The position numbers and the translations under genes were made by a program. A stretch of DNA of 64,000 bases, from contig PMYL01000059.1 of NCBI GenBank assembly GCA_003170825.1, positions 136,647 to 200,646 of the forward strand. The letters are read 5' to 3'. Shown here one piece after another: positions 50,579 to 60,272 of this stretch. Source of the stretch: Acidobacteriaceae bacterium. GTDB taxonomy: Bacteria; Acidobacteriota; Terriglobia; Terriglobales; Acidobacteriaceae. Under the pieces are notes generated by a model. The model saw only the letters and a program-made list of their open reading frames with translations. It did no database searches and was not told the DNA's origin. The stretch's first letter is position 1. Every line of letters starts with the position of its first letter.

Positions 50579-51097
50579 CTACGCCCGCAGCGCCTTCAGC
50601 ACCTTGGCCGTGGTCACCACCTGCCCCACATGCCGCTGCGTGTGGTCTGCCACGTGAATCAGCGCGCCGCCGATGCTGGTCGGCAACTGCTTACGGCCCA
50701 CGCCACGAAAGGTATCGAAGTTCGCCGTGGCCAGCACGCGCACGCGGTCCGCCGCGTTGCTGAAGGAAACTTCGACCTCGGATAACAGGACGGCAAGAGG
50801 CTCGTCGCCGGTCTGCTCTGCCTTGAGCGCCGTCAACTGTTCGGCGGAAAGCTGATTGCCTTCTGCGTAGCTCAGCAGCCGGTCCGTCGAGCGGGCAATA
50901 TGCCGCAGATGAAAGGCCACCGGCGTCAGCCCCAACGGCTGCGCGTGAACTTCCGCATCGGTCAGCCCTTCGGTCCATTTGGTGAGATCGTCGAGGGCCA
51001 GATCAAGCGCGTGCAGCACGGCGCGGCCTAGGGCCGGAACTTCAGCGTAGGTTCCGCGCAGCCAGGGTTCGATGTATGGAACAGGGGAAGTGCTCAT
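50579..51097 (-). CDS. DinB-family protein
   Basis: FHLRHIARSTDRLLSY and HVADHTQRHVGQVVTTAKVL. Confidence 0.85.
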   Translation of the reverse strand: MSTSPVPYIEPWLRGTYAEVPALGRAVLHALDLALDDLTKWTEGLTDAEVHAQPLGLTPVAFHLRHIARSTDRLLSYAEGNQLSAEQLTALKAEQTGDEPLAVLLSEVEVSFSNAADRVRVLATANFDTFRGVGRKQLPTSIGGALIHVADHTQRHVGQVVTTAKVLKALRA

Positions 51098-51115
51098 TGG
51101 GAAATCCTCGATGCG

Positions 51116-51747
51116 TTACTGGCTCAGAATGTGGATCAAGTCATCGTCCGGCAGATCCTTAGTCTTTCCGTCTTCTGTGTAAACGGCCTTAGTCTTTCCG
51201 TCTTCTGAGTAATAACTGTAATGGAAGTTAACGAAGATCCAGCCTGATCGCGTTTCAGCAACTCCGGCCGAATTCCCGAACTCGGCCATACGCTCTTGAA
51301 TGTTACGAGACACAGCTTGTCTTTCAGAACCACATTCTGAATCAGATACCGCGGCGTGTTCATTCTCGTGCCTCCATTGCCGTCGTTCAGGAACGGATCG
51401 AACTCCAAGCCGACAATTCCATCTGCATTTCTCTTAAGTTCAGCATCCGCCCTCAGTAGCCTTTGTAATTTAGCGCTCAATAATTGCGGACGATGCCGAA
51501 GGATTACTTCCATACTTGGCATCTCGCTGCCCTTGAAGTTTGGATCATTCATCCGATCTACTTCGTAAGATTGATTCGAATACCAGTCGTAGAAATCCTG
51601 CACGAAATCGCGGCAGGATCGTACGTCGTCATTTGCTGCGGGCTTTCGGGCTGTTTGCGTGCCTGCGGGAATCGGCATGATTGCGATTGATGCGATAACG
51701 ACGCAGCGGATTGCGGCATGAATCATAGAACGCTGTTTCATCTTCAC
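51116..51747 (-). pseudogene. Exported hypothetical protein, probably frameshifted
   Basis: Coding signal moves from ORF 51136-51747 to overlapping ORF 51116-51313 (WIFVNFHYSYYSEDGKTK...DDDLIHILSQ). Confidence 0.5.
51157..51207. repeat. 30-bp tandem direct repeat
   Basis: ccttagtctttccgtcttctg at 51157-51177 and 51187-51207. Confidence 0.85.
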
Positions 51748-52598
51748 TCCGCGCTCTTCACGCGCACCACGGTGATCTTCTCAAAACCCTCTTCAAAGAC
51801 CGGCGGCTTCAGCTTTTCCGCCATCTTGCGCATCACGTCCTCGCTCACCGAGCGGTCGCGCTTGCTGTTGCGCTCCAGGCAAACCTCCAGCGGCACGTCG
51901 AAGAAGACCGCCTGCACCTCGTAGCCGAAGCTCTTAGCCATCTTGATCCACTGGCGCCGTTCGTGGATGGAAAGATTGGTCGCGTCCACATAGTTCCACG
52001 GCATGCGGGCGATGAGCCTTGCCCGCAACAGCGACCGCAGGGTGGAGAAGACCAGCCCCTGGTAGCGCTGCTCCTCCACATCGTCGAAGAGGATATTGCG
52101 CAGCAGGTCGCTCGATAGAGGGGTAACGCCGCGGCGCCGGAACCAGGTGGTCTTGCCCGAGCCGGGCAGCCCGATGGCCAGCACCACGTACCCCTTGGGA
52201 GCCTGCGGCGAGCGCTCTGCGGCCTCGGGCTCTGGAGGAGCCGCGGAGGGCATCTCCGGCTGCGTCTCGAGCTCGAGACGGCCTGAGTCGGCCGGTTCAT
52301 TCCATTCGTGCTTTGCGGGCCGCTCCTGCTTCGGGGGCCGCACCGGGGCCGCGGGCCGGGGTGTCGCCGCAGGCGGGGAATACTGAGTCCTGTGCGCGCG
52401 GGGCTGCGGGGCCGGTGCCGCGGCCGGGGGATCGTCTGGATAGAACGGCACCAGCGGAGCCGGTTGATTCGATGGGAGTTCCTGGCCGATCTTGCCTGTG
52501 GATTCCGAGGTATTGGGAGTGTGTCTGGAGCGTCTTCTCATGCCGTCTTCAACCCATGCATAGATATCCGAATACCATACTTCCCATGGGCGCTGCAA
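51744..52598 (-). CDS. P-loop kinase (AAA_33/polynucleotide-kinase-like) with disordered Pro-rich N-terminus
   Basis: [52 protein letters not shown]. Confidence 0.85.
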   Translation of the reverse strand: MQRPWEVWYSDIYAWVEDGMRRRSRHTPNTSESTGKIGQELPSNQPAPLVPFYPDDPPAAAPAPQPRAHRTQYSPPAATPRPAAPVRPPKQERPAKHEWNEPADSGRLELETQPEMPSAAPPEPEAAERSPQAPKGYVVLAIGLPGSGKTTWFRRRGVTPLSSDLLRNILFDDVEEQRYQGLVFSTLRSLLRARLIARMPWNYVDATNLSIHERRQWIKMAKSFGYEVQAVFFDVPLEVCLERNSKRDRSVSEDVMRKMAEKLKPPVFEEGFEKITVVRVKSAE

Positions 52599-52830
52599 AT
52601 GGTGTGCACGCCGTCACATACAGTCCCGTACCTGGAAAGGCATCCTAGCGGTGAGCGGTTTTTCGTGCGGAATCGGGAACGAATGGGTTTTCATTTCGTC
52701 CCCCCCGGATGAGAGTGTTACGATCATGGGTTTGGTGGAATTGCCTTCTGGGGCGGCTCCAGCCGCCGAACGCAGCAAATCTGAACAAGCTCAAACCACA
52801 GCCTCACCGACTACGAAGGAGAAATCACAC

Positions 52831-53835
52831 ATGGCAGTTAAGGTTGGTATCAACGGCTTCGGCCGCATTGGCCGCAACGTTTTGCGCGCCTCACTTGGCA
52901 ATCCCGAGATTGATTTTGTCGCCGTCAACGACTTGACCAGCCCGGCAACGCTGGCGCACCTGCTCAAGTACGACTCGATCCTGGGCAACCTGAAGAATGA
53001 GATCACCGCCGGCGAGGACTTTATCTCCGTAGACGGCAAGAAGATCAAGGTATGGGCCGAGAGAGACCCGGCCAAGCTGCCCTGGGCTGAAGTTGGCGCG
53101 CAGATCGTCGTCGAATCCACCGGCCACTTTACCGACGGGACCAAGGCCAAGGCGCACCTGGGCGCGACCGTGAAGAAGGTCATCATCTCCGCTCCGGCCA
53201 GCAACGAAGACCTGACCATCGTGCTCGGCGTCAACCAGGACAAGTACGATCCGGCCAGGCACAACGTCCTCTCCATGGCCAGCTGCACCACCAACTGCCT
53301 GGCGCCGGTCGTCAAGGTGATCCTCGAGACCTCTGGCCTCGTAAGCGGCATCATGACCACTATCCACAGCTACACCAACGACCAGGTCATCCTCGACTTC
53401 CCGCACAAAGATCTGCGCCGCGCCCGCGCCGCCGCCCTGAGCATGATTCCCACCTCGACCGGCGCCGCCAAGGCCCTCAAGCTGGTCATTCCCGAGACCG
53501 CCGGCAAGCTGGACGGCTTCGCCATCCGTGTCCCAACCCCCAACGTCTCGGTCGTCGATTTGACCTACATCGCCGAGAAGCCCGTGACCGCCGAAGCCCT
53601 GAACGCCGCCTTCAAGAAAGCCGCCGGGGGCGAACTCAAGGGCATTCTGGGCGTCGACTCGAACCTGCTGGTCAGCTCCGACTTCAAGGGAGACGCGCGC
53701 AGCTCGATTGTGGACGCGCCTTTAACCAAGGTGGTCGGCAACCTCGTCAAGGTGCTCAGCTGGTACGACAACGAGTGGGGCTACTCCAGCCGCGTCGTCG
53801 ACCTGATCGGCTTCCTGGCCAAGAAGGGCCTGTAA
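52831..53835 (+). CDS. gap: Glyceraldehyde-3-phosphate dehydrogenase
   Basis: [44 protein letters not shown]; start at [10 protein letters not shown]. Confidence 0.98.
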   Translation: MAVKVGINGFGRIGRNVLRASLGNPEIDFVAVNDLTSPATLAHLLKYDSILGNLKNEITAGEDFISVDGKKIKVWAERDPAKLPWAEVGAQIVVESTGHFTDGTKAKAHLGATVKKVIISAPASNEDLTIVLGVNQDKYDPARHNVLSMASCTTNCLAPVVKVILETSGLVSGIMTTIHSYTNDQVILDFPHKDLRRARAAALSMIPTSTGAAKALKLVIPETAGKLDGFAIRVPTPNVSVVDLTYIAEKPVTAEALNAAFKKAAGGELKGILGVDSNLLVSSDFKGDARSSIVDAPLTKVVGNLVKVLSWYDNEWGYSSRVVDLIGFLAKKGL

Positions 53836-53836
53836 C

Positions 53837-53870
53837 AGTGGTCAGTGAACAGTGGTCAGTGGTCAGTTTT
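53837..53870. repeat. 'cagtggtcagtgaacagtggtcagtggtcag' repeat
   Basis: Tandem short units; complementary copy at 54355-54403. Confidence 0.7.
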
Positions 53871-53907
53871 TTCGATCCCCGGCCACTGATTCCTGGCCTT
53901 TGAACCT

Positions 53908-53957
53908 GGGTGCCCCACCCTCGCCGCGTCTTTGTTTTTGCGGCTAGGGTGGGATCC
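53908..53957. repeat. Hairpin repeat of the 'gtgcccca-TCC...GG-gtgggat' family
   Basis: ggtgccccaccctcgccgcg...cggctagggtgggat; related copies at 20536-20580 and 56764-56810. Confidence 0.7.
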
Positions 53958-53979
53958 CTCGTAACACCTTGAAAAACCC

Positions 53980-54354
53980 ATGAGAAAAATCATTCCCGGC
54001 ACTTCTCCCTACGAGCCCATCATCGGCTTTTCCCGCGCTGTTCGCATCGGGAACACCGTTCACCTCTCCGGAACCGGCCCGGTGGGCGCCGACGATCTGG
54101 ACCCAGCCGGCCAAACCCGCCGCATCTTCGAAATCGCCGCCGCCGCGCTTGCCGAGGCTGGCGCCACATTCAACGACGTCGTCCGCACCCGCATCTATCT
54201 GGCTCATGCCGAGGACTGGGAGGCCGTGGGACGCGTCCACGGCGAGTTCTTCGGCACCATCCGCCCCGCCTCCACCATGATTGTCGTCGCGCTGCTCAGC
54301 CCCAAGTGGTGCGCTGAGATCGAGATGGAAGCCGTCATTCCCGACGCGGACTGA
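53980..54354 (+). CDS. RidA/YjgF-family protein
   Basis: SGTGPVG; VVRTRIYLAHAEDWEAVGRVHGEFFGTIRPASTMI. Confidence 0.88.
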   Translation: MRKIIPGTSPYEPIIGFSRAVRIGNTVHLSGTGPVGADDLDPAGQTRRIFEIAAAALAEAGATFNDVVRTRIYLAHAEDWEAVGRVHGEFFGTIRPASTMIVVALLSPKWCAEIEMEAVIPDAD

Positions 54355-54403
54355 GCACTGCCCACTGTCCCTTTCCACTGTTCAATGTCCACTGTTCACT
54401 GTA
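54355..54403. repeat. Inverted copy of the cagtggtcag repeat
   Basis: gcactgcccactgtccctttccactgttcaatgtccactgttcactgta. Confidence 0.7.
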
Positions 54404-54417
54404 GAAAGGTTTGCACC

Positions 54418-55632
54418 ATGCCCAAGCTTTCCATTCGCGACATCGATCTGGCCAACAAGCGGGTCTTCATCCGCGTCGACTTCAACGTGCCGCTCACTGA
54501 AGACGGCTCGGCCATCACCGACGACACCCGCATTGTGGCCACGCTGCCCACCATCGTCTACGCCCTCCGGCACAAGGCCAAGGTGATCCTGGCCTCGCAC
54601 CTGGGCCGTCCCAAGGGCAAGCCCAATCCCAAGTACTCGCTGCGCCCGGTGGTTGACCGGCTCCGCGAGCTGCTCGACAAGGCGCTGGGCGAGACAGTCA
54701 ACGTGGCTTTCTCTCCGGACTGCATCGGCGAAGTAGCCACTGAGATGGCGCGCCAGCTCGAATCCGGCCAGGTGCTGCTGCTGGAAAATCTCCGCTTCCA
54801 CGCCGAGGAAGAAGCCAACGATCCGGCCTTCTCCAAGGCTCTGGCCTCGCTGGCCGAGGTCTACGTCAATGACGCCTTCGGAAGCGCCCACCGCGCCCAC
54901 GCCTCCACCGAGGGCATCACCCACTTCCTCTCGCCCGCCGTCGCCGGCCTGCTGATGGAAAAGGAGCTCACCTACCTCGGCAAGGCCCTCGAATCGCCCG
55001 AAAAGCCCTTCGTGGCCATCATCGGCGGCTCCAAAATCTCCGGCAAGATCGACGTCATTGATAACCTGCTCGACAAGGTCGACACCTTGGTCATCGTCGG
55101 CGGCATGGCGTACACCTTCCAGCGCGCCCTGGGAGTTACAACCGGTAAGTCTCTGGTCGAAGAGGACAAGATCGACATGGCCAAAGCGGCCATCGACAAG
55201 GCCAAGGCCAAAGGCGTCCAGCTTCTGCTGCCCGTCGATAACATCCTCGCCGATAACTTCGCCCCCGACGCCAACACCCAGCCGTGGGACTGCTCGGTCA
55301 ACTTCCCCGCCGACTGGCAGGGCCTGGACATCGGTCCCAAGTCGATCGCTGCGATTGAAGAGGTGGTTTCGACCGCCCGCACCATCGTCTGGAACGGCCC
55401 GGCCGGCGTCTTCGAGTTCCCCCGCTTCGCCGTGGGCACCAACGCCATCGCCCACGCCGTTGCGGCCAACAAGGCAGCCATCTCCATCATCGGCGGCGGC
55501 GACAGTGTCTCCGCCATCAACCAGGCCGGCGTAGCCGACCAGATCACCCACATCTCCACCGGCGGCGGCGCTTCGCTTGAGTTTTTGGAAGGAAAGAAAC
55601 TCCCCGGTGTGGAAGCGCTGACGGATAAGTAG
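54418..55632 (+). CDS. pgk: Phosphoglycerate kinase
   Basis: [59 protein letters not shown]. Confidence 0.98.
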   Translation: MPKLSIRDIDLANKRVFIRVDFNVPLTEDGSAITDDTRIVATLPTIVYALRHKAKVILASHLGRPKGKPNPKYSLRPVVDRLRELLDKALGETVNVAFSPDCIGEVATEMARQLESGQVLLLENLRFHAEEEANDPAFSKALASLAEVYVNDAFGSAHRAHASTEGITHFLSPAVAGLLMEKELTYLGKALESPEKPFVAIIGGSKISGKIDVIDNLLDKVDTLVIVGGMAYTFQRALGVTTGKSLVEEDKIDMAKAAIDKAKAKGVQLLLPVDNILADNFAPDANTQPWDCSVNFPADWQGLDIGPKSIAAIEEVVSTARTIVWNGPAGVFEFPRFAVGTNAIAHAVAANKAAISIIGGGDSVSAINQAGVADQITHISTGGGASLEFLEGKKLPGVEALTDK

Positions 55633-55777
55633 CACCTGCGGTGCGGCAGACGCTCACTATCCGTTCGCAAAGATTTCGTTTTTTCCAGGTCCCAAAAGCG
55701 GGACCTGGGACACCCGGCTACCGGAAAACTTGCCATAAGAGGCTTTCTGCGGCACAGTGAAGGCGGAGGACATTATT

Positions 55778-55885
55778 ATGCGGAAGAAGCCGGTTAAAAA
55801 GAAGTTGAAGACCTACGTCAGACAGGGGGAAACACGAGCCAACCGCCGCAGACTTAGGGACGGTAGCGGACGCCAGACGGGCTGA
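55778..55885 (+). CDS. 35-aa highly basic small ORF (MRKKPVKKKLKTYVRQGETRANRRRLRDGSGRQTG)
   Basis: Good Shine-Dalgarno ggagg 8 nt upstream of ATG; ends 9 nt before the next gene. Confidence 0.4.
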   Translation: MRKKPVKKKLKTYVRQGETRANRRRLRDGSGRQTG

Positions 55886-55894
55886 GGGTGACAA

Positions 55895-56230
55895 ATGAAC
55901 CAATGGGACTACAAAATAGCTACTATCAACACTCAACATCAACCGGATGTTCTTGAGTGGTTTTACGGTCCCCAAAGCGGAAATGCTTCAGTTCAAAAGG
56001 CGCTCAACTCCATGGGCAGCAACGGGTGGGAACTGGTCGCGTTCTTCCCCGCAAGACCCGCTGACCAGACATTCAAGCATCCTGTTAGCGACTGCGACAC
56101 TTTAGTCTCCGCAGATCCTTGGCTGTATCATGCCATCTTCAAGAAACCCTCTGAAACGACGGAAGAGCGACAGCAGCGCGTGGAAAGCGAACGGCTCGAA
56201 AGACGCATACAACGCGCAAGGAGCCGATAG
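55895..56230 (+). CDS. DUF4177-like hypothetical protein
   Basis: WDYKIATI...LNSMGSNGWELVAFFP pattern. Confidence 0.65.
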   Translation: MNQWDYKIATINTQHQPDVLEWFYGPQSGNASVQKALNSMGSNGWELVAFFPARPADQTFKHPVSDCDTLVSADPWLYHAIFKKPSETTEERQQRVESERLERRIQRARSR

Positions 56231-56387
56231 CCGGGTGCCCCACCTCTCACTACACGAAATACATGGAACGATGTAGAGAATTGACCTACCGCGATAGCGG
56301 TGCTCCTCTATATTCGGGATCGATGCGCTCGCTAAGCTGAACCGGGGGCGCAACGACGCGTTTACAAGTCTTAGAGGAGACCAAACG

Positions 56388-56756
56388 ATGCCATCCGCTC
56401 TTTCCGACGAAGAAGTGACGCAGATTTACGGTTCGATGCGGCTGATACTGCACCAGTGCCCAGCCGCTAAAATCCGCATCCTCGCTGGCGCTGCGGGATG
56501 GGATCTCGGTCTGATCCCTGACGGAACAGACGATTCCGGCTATGGCACGAGAAGGCCGCCGCAAGAAAACGCGATCGACGGCCTATGGGGCGCCTGGGGC
56601 CCGGAGTCGAAGCGAAGGCGACTCAGGAGACTAACTGAGGTGCTTATTGAGAAGGTGTCCGAGGCGGAAGTGCAGCGCGAGCTGCTCAAGAGCGGGTTTC
56701 GCTTCGTCAATGGTGATTTCGTACCGGTCAACGCCCAGGGTGAGATAGAGCCATAG
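56388..56756 (+). CDS. Hypothetical protein
   Basis: Complete ORF with upstream aggag RBS. Confidence 0.55.
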   Translation: MPSALSDEEVTQIYGSMRLILHQCPAAKIRILAGAAGWDLGLIPDGTDDSGYGTRRPPQENAIDGLWGAWGPESKRRRLRRLTEVLIEKVSEAEVQRELLKSGFRFVNGDFVPVNAQGEIEP

Positions 56757-56763
56757 CCGGTGG

Positions 56764-56810
56764 CGGGTGCCCCATCCTTGACGTGTTCTTTGCGGCAAGG
56801 GTGGGATAGC
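56764..56810. repeat. Hairpin repeat of the gtgcccca/gtgggat family
   Basis: gggtgccccatccttgacgtgttctttgcggcaagggtgggatagc. Confidence 0.7.
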
Positions 56811-56820
56811 ACAAAGAGCC

Positions 56821-57279
56821 CTAAGCCCCCGCATCCATCCCCACAAAGTGCCCCTGTCTCGCCATCTCCAGCAAAGCCTTGTCGGCCGTGACCAGCGTAG
56901 CGCCGAGATGCCTCGCCGTGGCAACCAGAATGCGATCCGCGGGATCGGCGTGCATCTCAAACGGCAGGCGGGTGCTGGCGACGGCAATCTCCGGCGTGAG
57001 CGGGGCCAGTTGCACGCCCGGTTTTGCCAGCGCCTCGCGTATCCACTCCATCACGTCGGCTCCAAGCTGCAAGCGCCCCTTGCTCACCACCAGTCCGATC
57101 TCCCACGGCGTAATCGCGCTGACCGCAATCCGGTTTTCCCATCCAGCCCTGTTCAGCGCCTCGGCGGTCTGCGCTCCCAGCCGGGGAGCCTCTTCCACCA
57201 TCCAGATAAGCGTGTGCGTGTCGACAAGTAAGAGGGGCGATCTGTCCTTCTCCGAAGCGGTCATTTCATTGCATCCCAT
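56821..57279 (-). CDS. PIN-domain (VapC-like) toxin
   Basis: LLLVDTHTLIWMVEEAPRLG; ISAITPWEIGLVVSKGRLQL; DPADRILVATARHLGATLVTADKALL. Confidence 0.93.
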   Translation of the reverse strand: MGCNEMTASEKDRSPLLLVDTHTLIWMVEEAPRLGAQTAEALNRAGWENRIAVSAITPWEIGLVVSKGRLQLGADVMEWIREALAKPGVQLAPLTPEIAVASTRLPFEMHADPADRILVATARHLGATLVTADKALLEMARQGHFVGMDAGA

Positions 57280-57509
57280 TCAACATCGATCGGAGAGATG
57301 ATGTCGCCCATCCACAGCACGCTGCCCTTCATCGACCCGACGATATTTTCCTGTGCTGGGATTGGTGTCACCTGTGCCACAGGCTTACCACGCTTGGTGA
57401 TGACCAGCGTCTCCCGCTTCTCGGCCACCTGGTCCAGCAGTTTCAGGCACTTCGACTTGAACTCCCCGGCAGCAATGGTTGCTTGCATCGCAATTCCTCC
57501 CATGGTCAC
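57261..57509 (-). CDS. Phd/YefM-type antitoxin
   Basis: AGEFKSKCLKLLDQVAEKRETLVITKRGKPVAQVTPI; overlaps toxin gene. Confidence 0.92.
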   Translation of the reverse strand: MTMGGIAMQATIAAGEFKSKCLKLLDQVAEKRETLVITKRGKPVAQVTPIPAQENIVGSMKGSVLWMGDIISPIDVEWDAMK

Positions 57510-57626
57510 AGACTATAGTCATAATTTTAGCACACTTCACAGCGCAACACAGCCCCCGTTGTGCCCGCCGTCACCCGGGACCCTGAATTCCATCCACTAG
57601 AATCAGCCTGAGGAGTTTTAGGAAAA

Positions 57627-58379
57627 ATGCCCCGCAAAGCACTGATTGCCGCCAATTGGAAGATGTACAAGACGCCCGCCGAAGCCAAGGCCTTCGTCGA
57701 TGCCTTTCTGCCCCTTGTTGTCGGCCACACCCGCGACGAGATTGCCCTGTTTCCCTCGCCCGTGCTGCTGCCCACGGTGATTGCAGCCGCCAAGGGCTCG
57801 AACGTGGCCGTCGGCGCGCAGAACATCCACTTTGCCGAGGAAGGCGCGTACACCGGCGAGACCTCTGTGGGTCAGCTCCAGGCCGTGGGCGGTACGCACA
57901 CCCTGATCGGCCACTCCGAGCGCCGCCAGTACTTTGCCGAGACCGAAGAGATCGTCAATAAGAAGCTGCACACCGCGCTCAAGCACGGCGTTGTGCCGGT
58001 GGTCTGCATCGGCGAGGTTCTGGCGGAACGCGAGGCCGGCAAGACCGCGCACGTGCTAAAGACCCAGATCGCGGGCGCATTCGCCGGCATCACCGCCGAG
58101 GCCGCCGGCCCCATCGTCATCGCCTATGAGCCGGTGTGGGCCATCGGCACCGGCAAGACCGCCACGCCGGAGATGGCCGTCGACGCGCACAAGATCATCC
58201 GCGCCGAAGTAGCCAGGCTGCTGGGCGCCGAGGTCGCCGCAGCCATGCGCATCCTCTACGGCGGCAGCGTCAAGCCCGACAACGCCACAGCCCTCATCGG
58301 CCAGGAAGAGATCGACGGCGCTCTGGTGGGCGGAGCCAGCCTCAAGCCCGACTCCTTCGCCGCCATCGTCAAGTATTAA
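57627..58379 (+). CDS. tpiA: Triosephosphate isomerase
   Basis: AANWKMYKT; GHSERRQYFAET; AYEPVWAIGTGKTA; ILYGGSVKPDNA. Confidence 0.98.
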   Translation: MPRKALIAANWKMYKTPAEAKAFVDAFLPLVVGHTRDEIALFPSPVLLPTVIAAAKGSNVAVGAQNIHFAEEGAYTGETSVGQLQAVGGTHTLIGHSERRQYFAETEEIVNKKLHTALKHGVVPVVCIGEVLAEREAGKTAHVLKTQIAGAFAGITAEAAGPIVIAYEPVWAIGTGKTATPEMAVDAHKIIRAEVARLLGAEVAAAMRILYGGSVKPDNATALIGQEEIDGALVGGASLKPDSFAAIVKY

Positions 58380-58396
58380 GCCTCATCGAGCACCGT

Positions 58397-58426
58397 TATG
58401 GCCGCGAATTCAACTTCGCGGCCATA
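58397..58426. terminator. Bidirectional terminator-like hairpin between convergent genes
   Basis: tatggccgcgaa ttcaac ttcgcggccata. Confidence 0.65.
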
Positions 58427-58468
58427 CGCATGTTGGCTCATGGCCCCGTTCCCGGCTCAAAACTGATC

Positions 58469-59260
58469 TTAGCTGCCGCCGCCGCAGAGTTCAACGGCGT
58501 GAACCATGGCTTTGGCTACGCGGTCGGCAAGATCGGCGTCGGTGAAAAGGAAGAAGCTCTCCTCGCCATGCGCGTGGCGCGCCACCAGCGCTGTTATGGG
58601 CGGGCTGGTGGATGTGACGATAACGTTGGGGTAGCCGCTCTTCACCTGCCATTTGGTTTCGTACGGTTCGTCGGGCGTTACCACAATGTCCTGGACATCG
58701 CGCAGCGAGAACACGCTATTCTCGTCCTTGTAGGTTGAACCATTACTTGTCGCCTTCCGATGGTAGGAGATACTGCACTGGTTCGGGTCGGCAACAACAT
58801 TGCTGATCTCGTTTGTGAGGGATTTGGTCCCTGTGCCGCCGTTGCTTGTGTTCTGGAGAAACTGGGCGAAGGCGACGTTGCCAAGGCCGTTCAGCTTGTC
58901 CTGGATGAACTGCATGGACTCGGCGAGGGATGGGCCGCTGGTGGTTGGCGCGACGGCGGGCGATGGGCCGGCGGGCGCTGCGCCCTGAGCCAGCACCGCG
59001 CCCAGTTCGGCATCGCTGGCGCCTGCCTGCTTGAGCGCGACCAGCGCATCGACTGAGGTATCGAACTTGCCGGTTGCGGCGTGAATCTTATTCAGGACCA
59101 CGCTCTCCGGCATCGCAGCCCGCAGCAGCTTCAGAACTTCGGCGTTGGCGGGCGCGTCATTCGCGGGCCTGGGCGGGGGCGCAACGGCGTTTTGGGAGAC
59201 GGCTGCTGCCGCCGCAAAGAGCAGCAGCGTGAGTGCGGCGATGTGGATGGATTTTGTCAT
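58469..59260 (-). CDS. Exported hypothetical protein, paralogue A
   Basis: Signal peptide; APPPRPANDAPANAEVLKLLRAAMPESVVLNKIHAATGKFDTSVDALVALKQAGASDAEL. Confidence 0.7.
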   Translation of the reverse strand: MTKSIHIAALTLLLFAAAAAVSQNAVAPPPRPANDAPANAEVLKLLRAAMPESVVLNKIHAATGKFDTSVDALVALKQAGASDAELGAVLAQGAAPAGPSPAVAPTTSGPSLAESMQFIQDKLNGLGNVAFAQFLQNTSNGGTGTKSLTNEISNVVADPNQCSISYHRKATSNGSTYKDENSVFSLRDVQDIVVTPDEPYETKWQVKSGYPNVIVTSTSPPITALVARHAHGEESFFLFTDADLADRVAKAMVHAVELCGGGS

Positions 59261-59282
59261 GATTGGTTTCCTTTTGCTTCTG

Positions 59283-60185
59283 TTAAAAGGGGTCCTTGTT
59301 GCCGCCGCCGCATAGTTCGACGGCATGGAGCATCGCCTTGGCGACGCGGTTAGCCATCTCTTCATCACGGAAGACTAATCCGGCCTCCTTCAACGGTTCG
59401 TCGGTAACCACCGGCGCTTTGTTGCCTATAGTGTTGGTTTCATGACGGGTGAAGAGGGTTTTCGCAGCCGAGAGTTCGACGAAGAAGACGGGGGTCGCTG
59501 CTGTCGCCGTGAATTCAGGGTGGCCAGATTCCGCAAAATGACGATTCGAAAAATCCAGTATGCTCTCGACGGTGATCTTTTCCACATCCTTGAAGGCGGC
59601 TGTCCCGGCCAGGTACGAATGCTGGTCCTCGGTGGCAACCGTTTTGCCTCCAGCCGAAGTTACCATGCTCTGGTCGTATGTGCCGGCGGCGTGCAGTGTG
59701 CAGGCTGCCGGGTCGGCCACAACGTCGTCGTCTTTGCTGCGGGCACTGATACGGATTGTTACTCCCGGCTGATTCTGGACACTGACGGTTTCTACGAACT
59801 CGACCTGGCCCTGTTCTTTCAGCTTCTCTTGGATGAACTTCATGGTCTCGGCGAGGGATGGGCCGCTGGCGGCGGGCGCGGCAGCGGGCGGCTGCTCAGC
59901 GGATGCTGCGCCCTGCGCCAGCACGGCTTTCAGTTCGGCTTCCGTCGCGCCGGCCTGTTTGAGCGCGATTAGCGCATCGACGGAGGTATCGAATTTGTCC
60001 GTGGTGGCGCGAATCTTGTCCAGGACCACGCTCTCCGGCATCGCAGCCCGCAGCAGCTTCAGCACCTCGGCGTTTGCGGGCGCGTCTGCGGCCGGCCTGG
60101 GCGGGGGCGCAACGGGCTGTTGCGCATAGAGAGTGAAAGCGATCCCGCCCAAAAGACCCGCCAAAAACAAATTCCTTATCTTCAT
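59283..60185 (-). CDS. Exported hypothetical protein, paralogue B
   Basis: APPPRPAADAPANAEVLKLLRAAMPESVVLDKIRATTDKFDTSVDALIALKQAGATEAEL near-identical to paralogue A. Confidence 0.7.
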   Translation of the reverse strand: MKIRNLFLAGLLGGIAFTLYAQQPVAPPPRPAADAPANAEVLKLLRAAMPESVVLDKIRATTDKFDTSVDALIALKQAGATEAELKAVLAQGAASAEQPPAAAPAASGPSLAETMKFIQEKLKEQGQVEFVETVSVQNQPGVTIRISARSKDDDVVADPAACTLHAAGTYDQSMVTSAGGKTVATEDQHSYLAGTAAFKDVEKITVESILDFSNRHFAESGHPEFTATAATPVFFVELSAAKTLFTRHETNTIGNKAPVVTDEPLKEAGLVFRDEEMANRVAKAMLHAVELCGGGNKDPF

Positions 60186-60272
60186 GATTTCATCTCCTTT
60201 TCATGGCAATGGGCGGAAGCAGGGATTTCTCCCTGCTTCCGCCGTGAAATGGTCTGCGCCGCGAAGGCCGCG

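Noticed and set aside
53837-54403. Possible CRISPR or regulator-binding iterons
   Set aside because: Units are short, irregular and arranged as an inverted pair; a dispersed repeat fits better.
54382-55635. 417-aa minus-strand ORF antisense to pgk
   Set aside because: Antisense artefact of a conserved gene in high-GC DNA.
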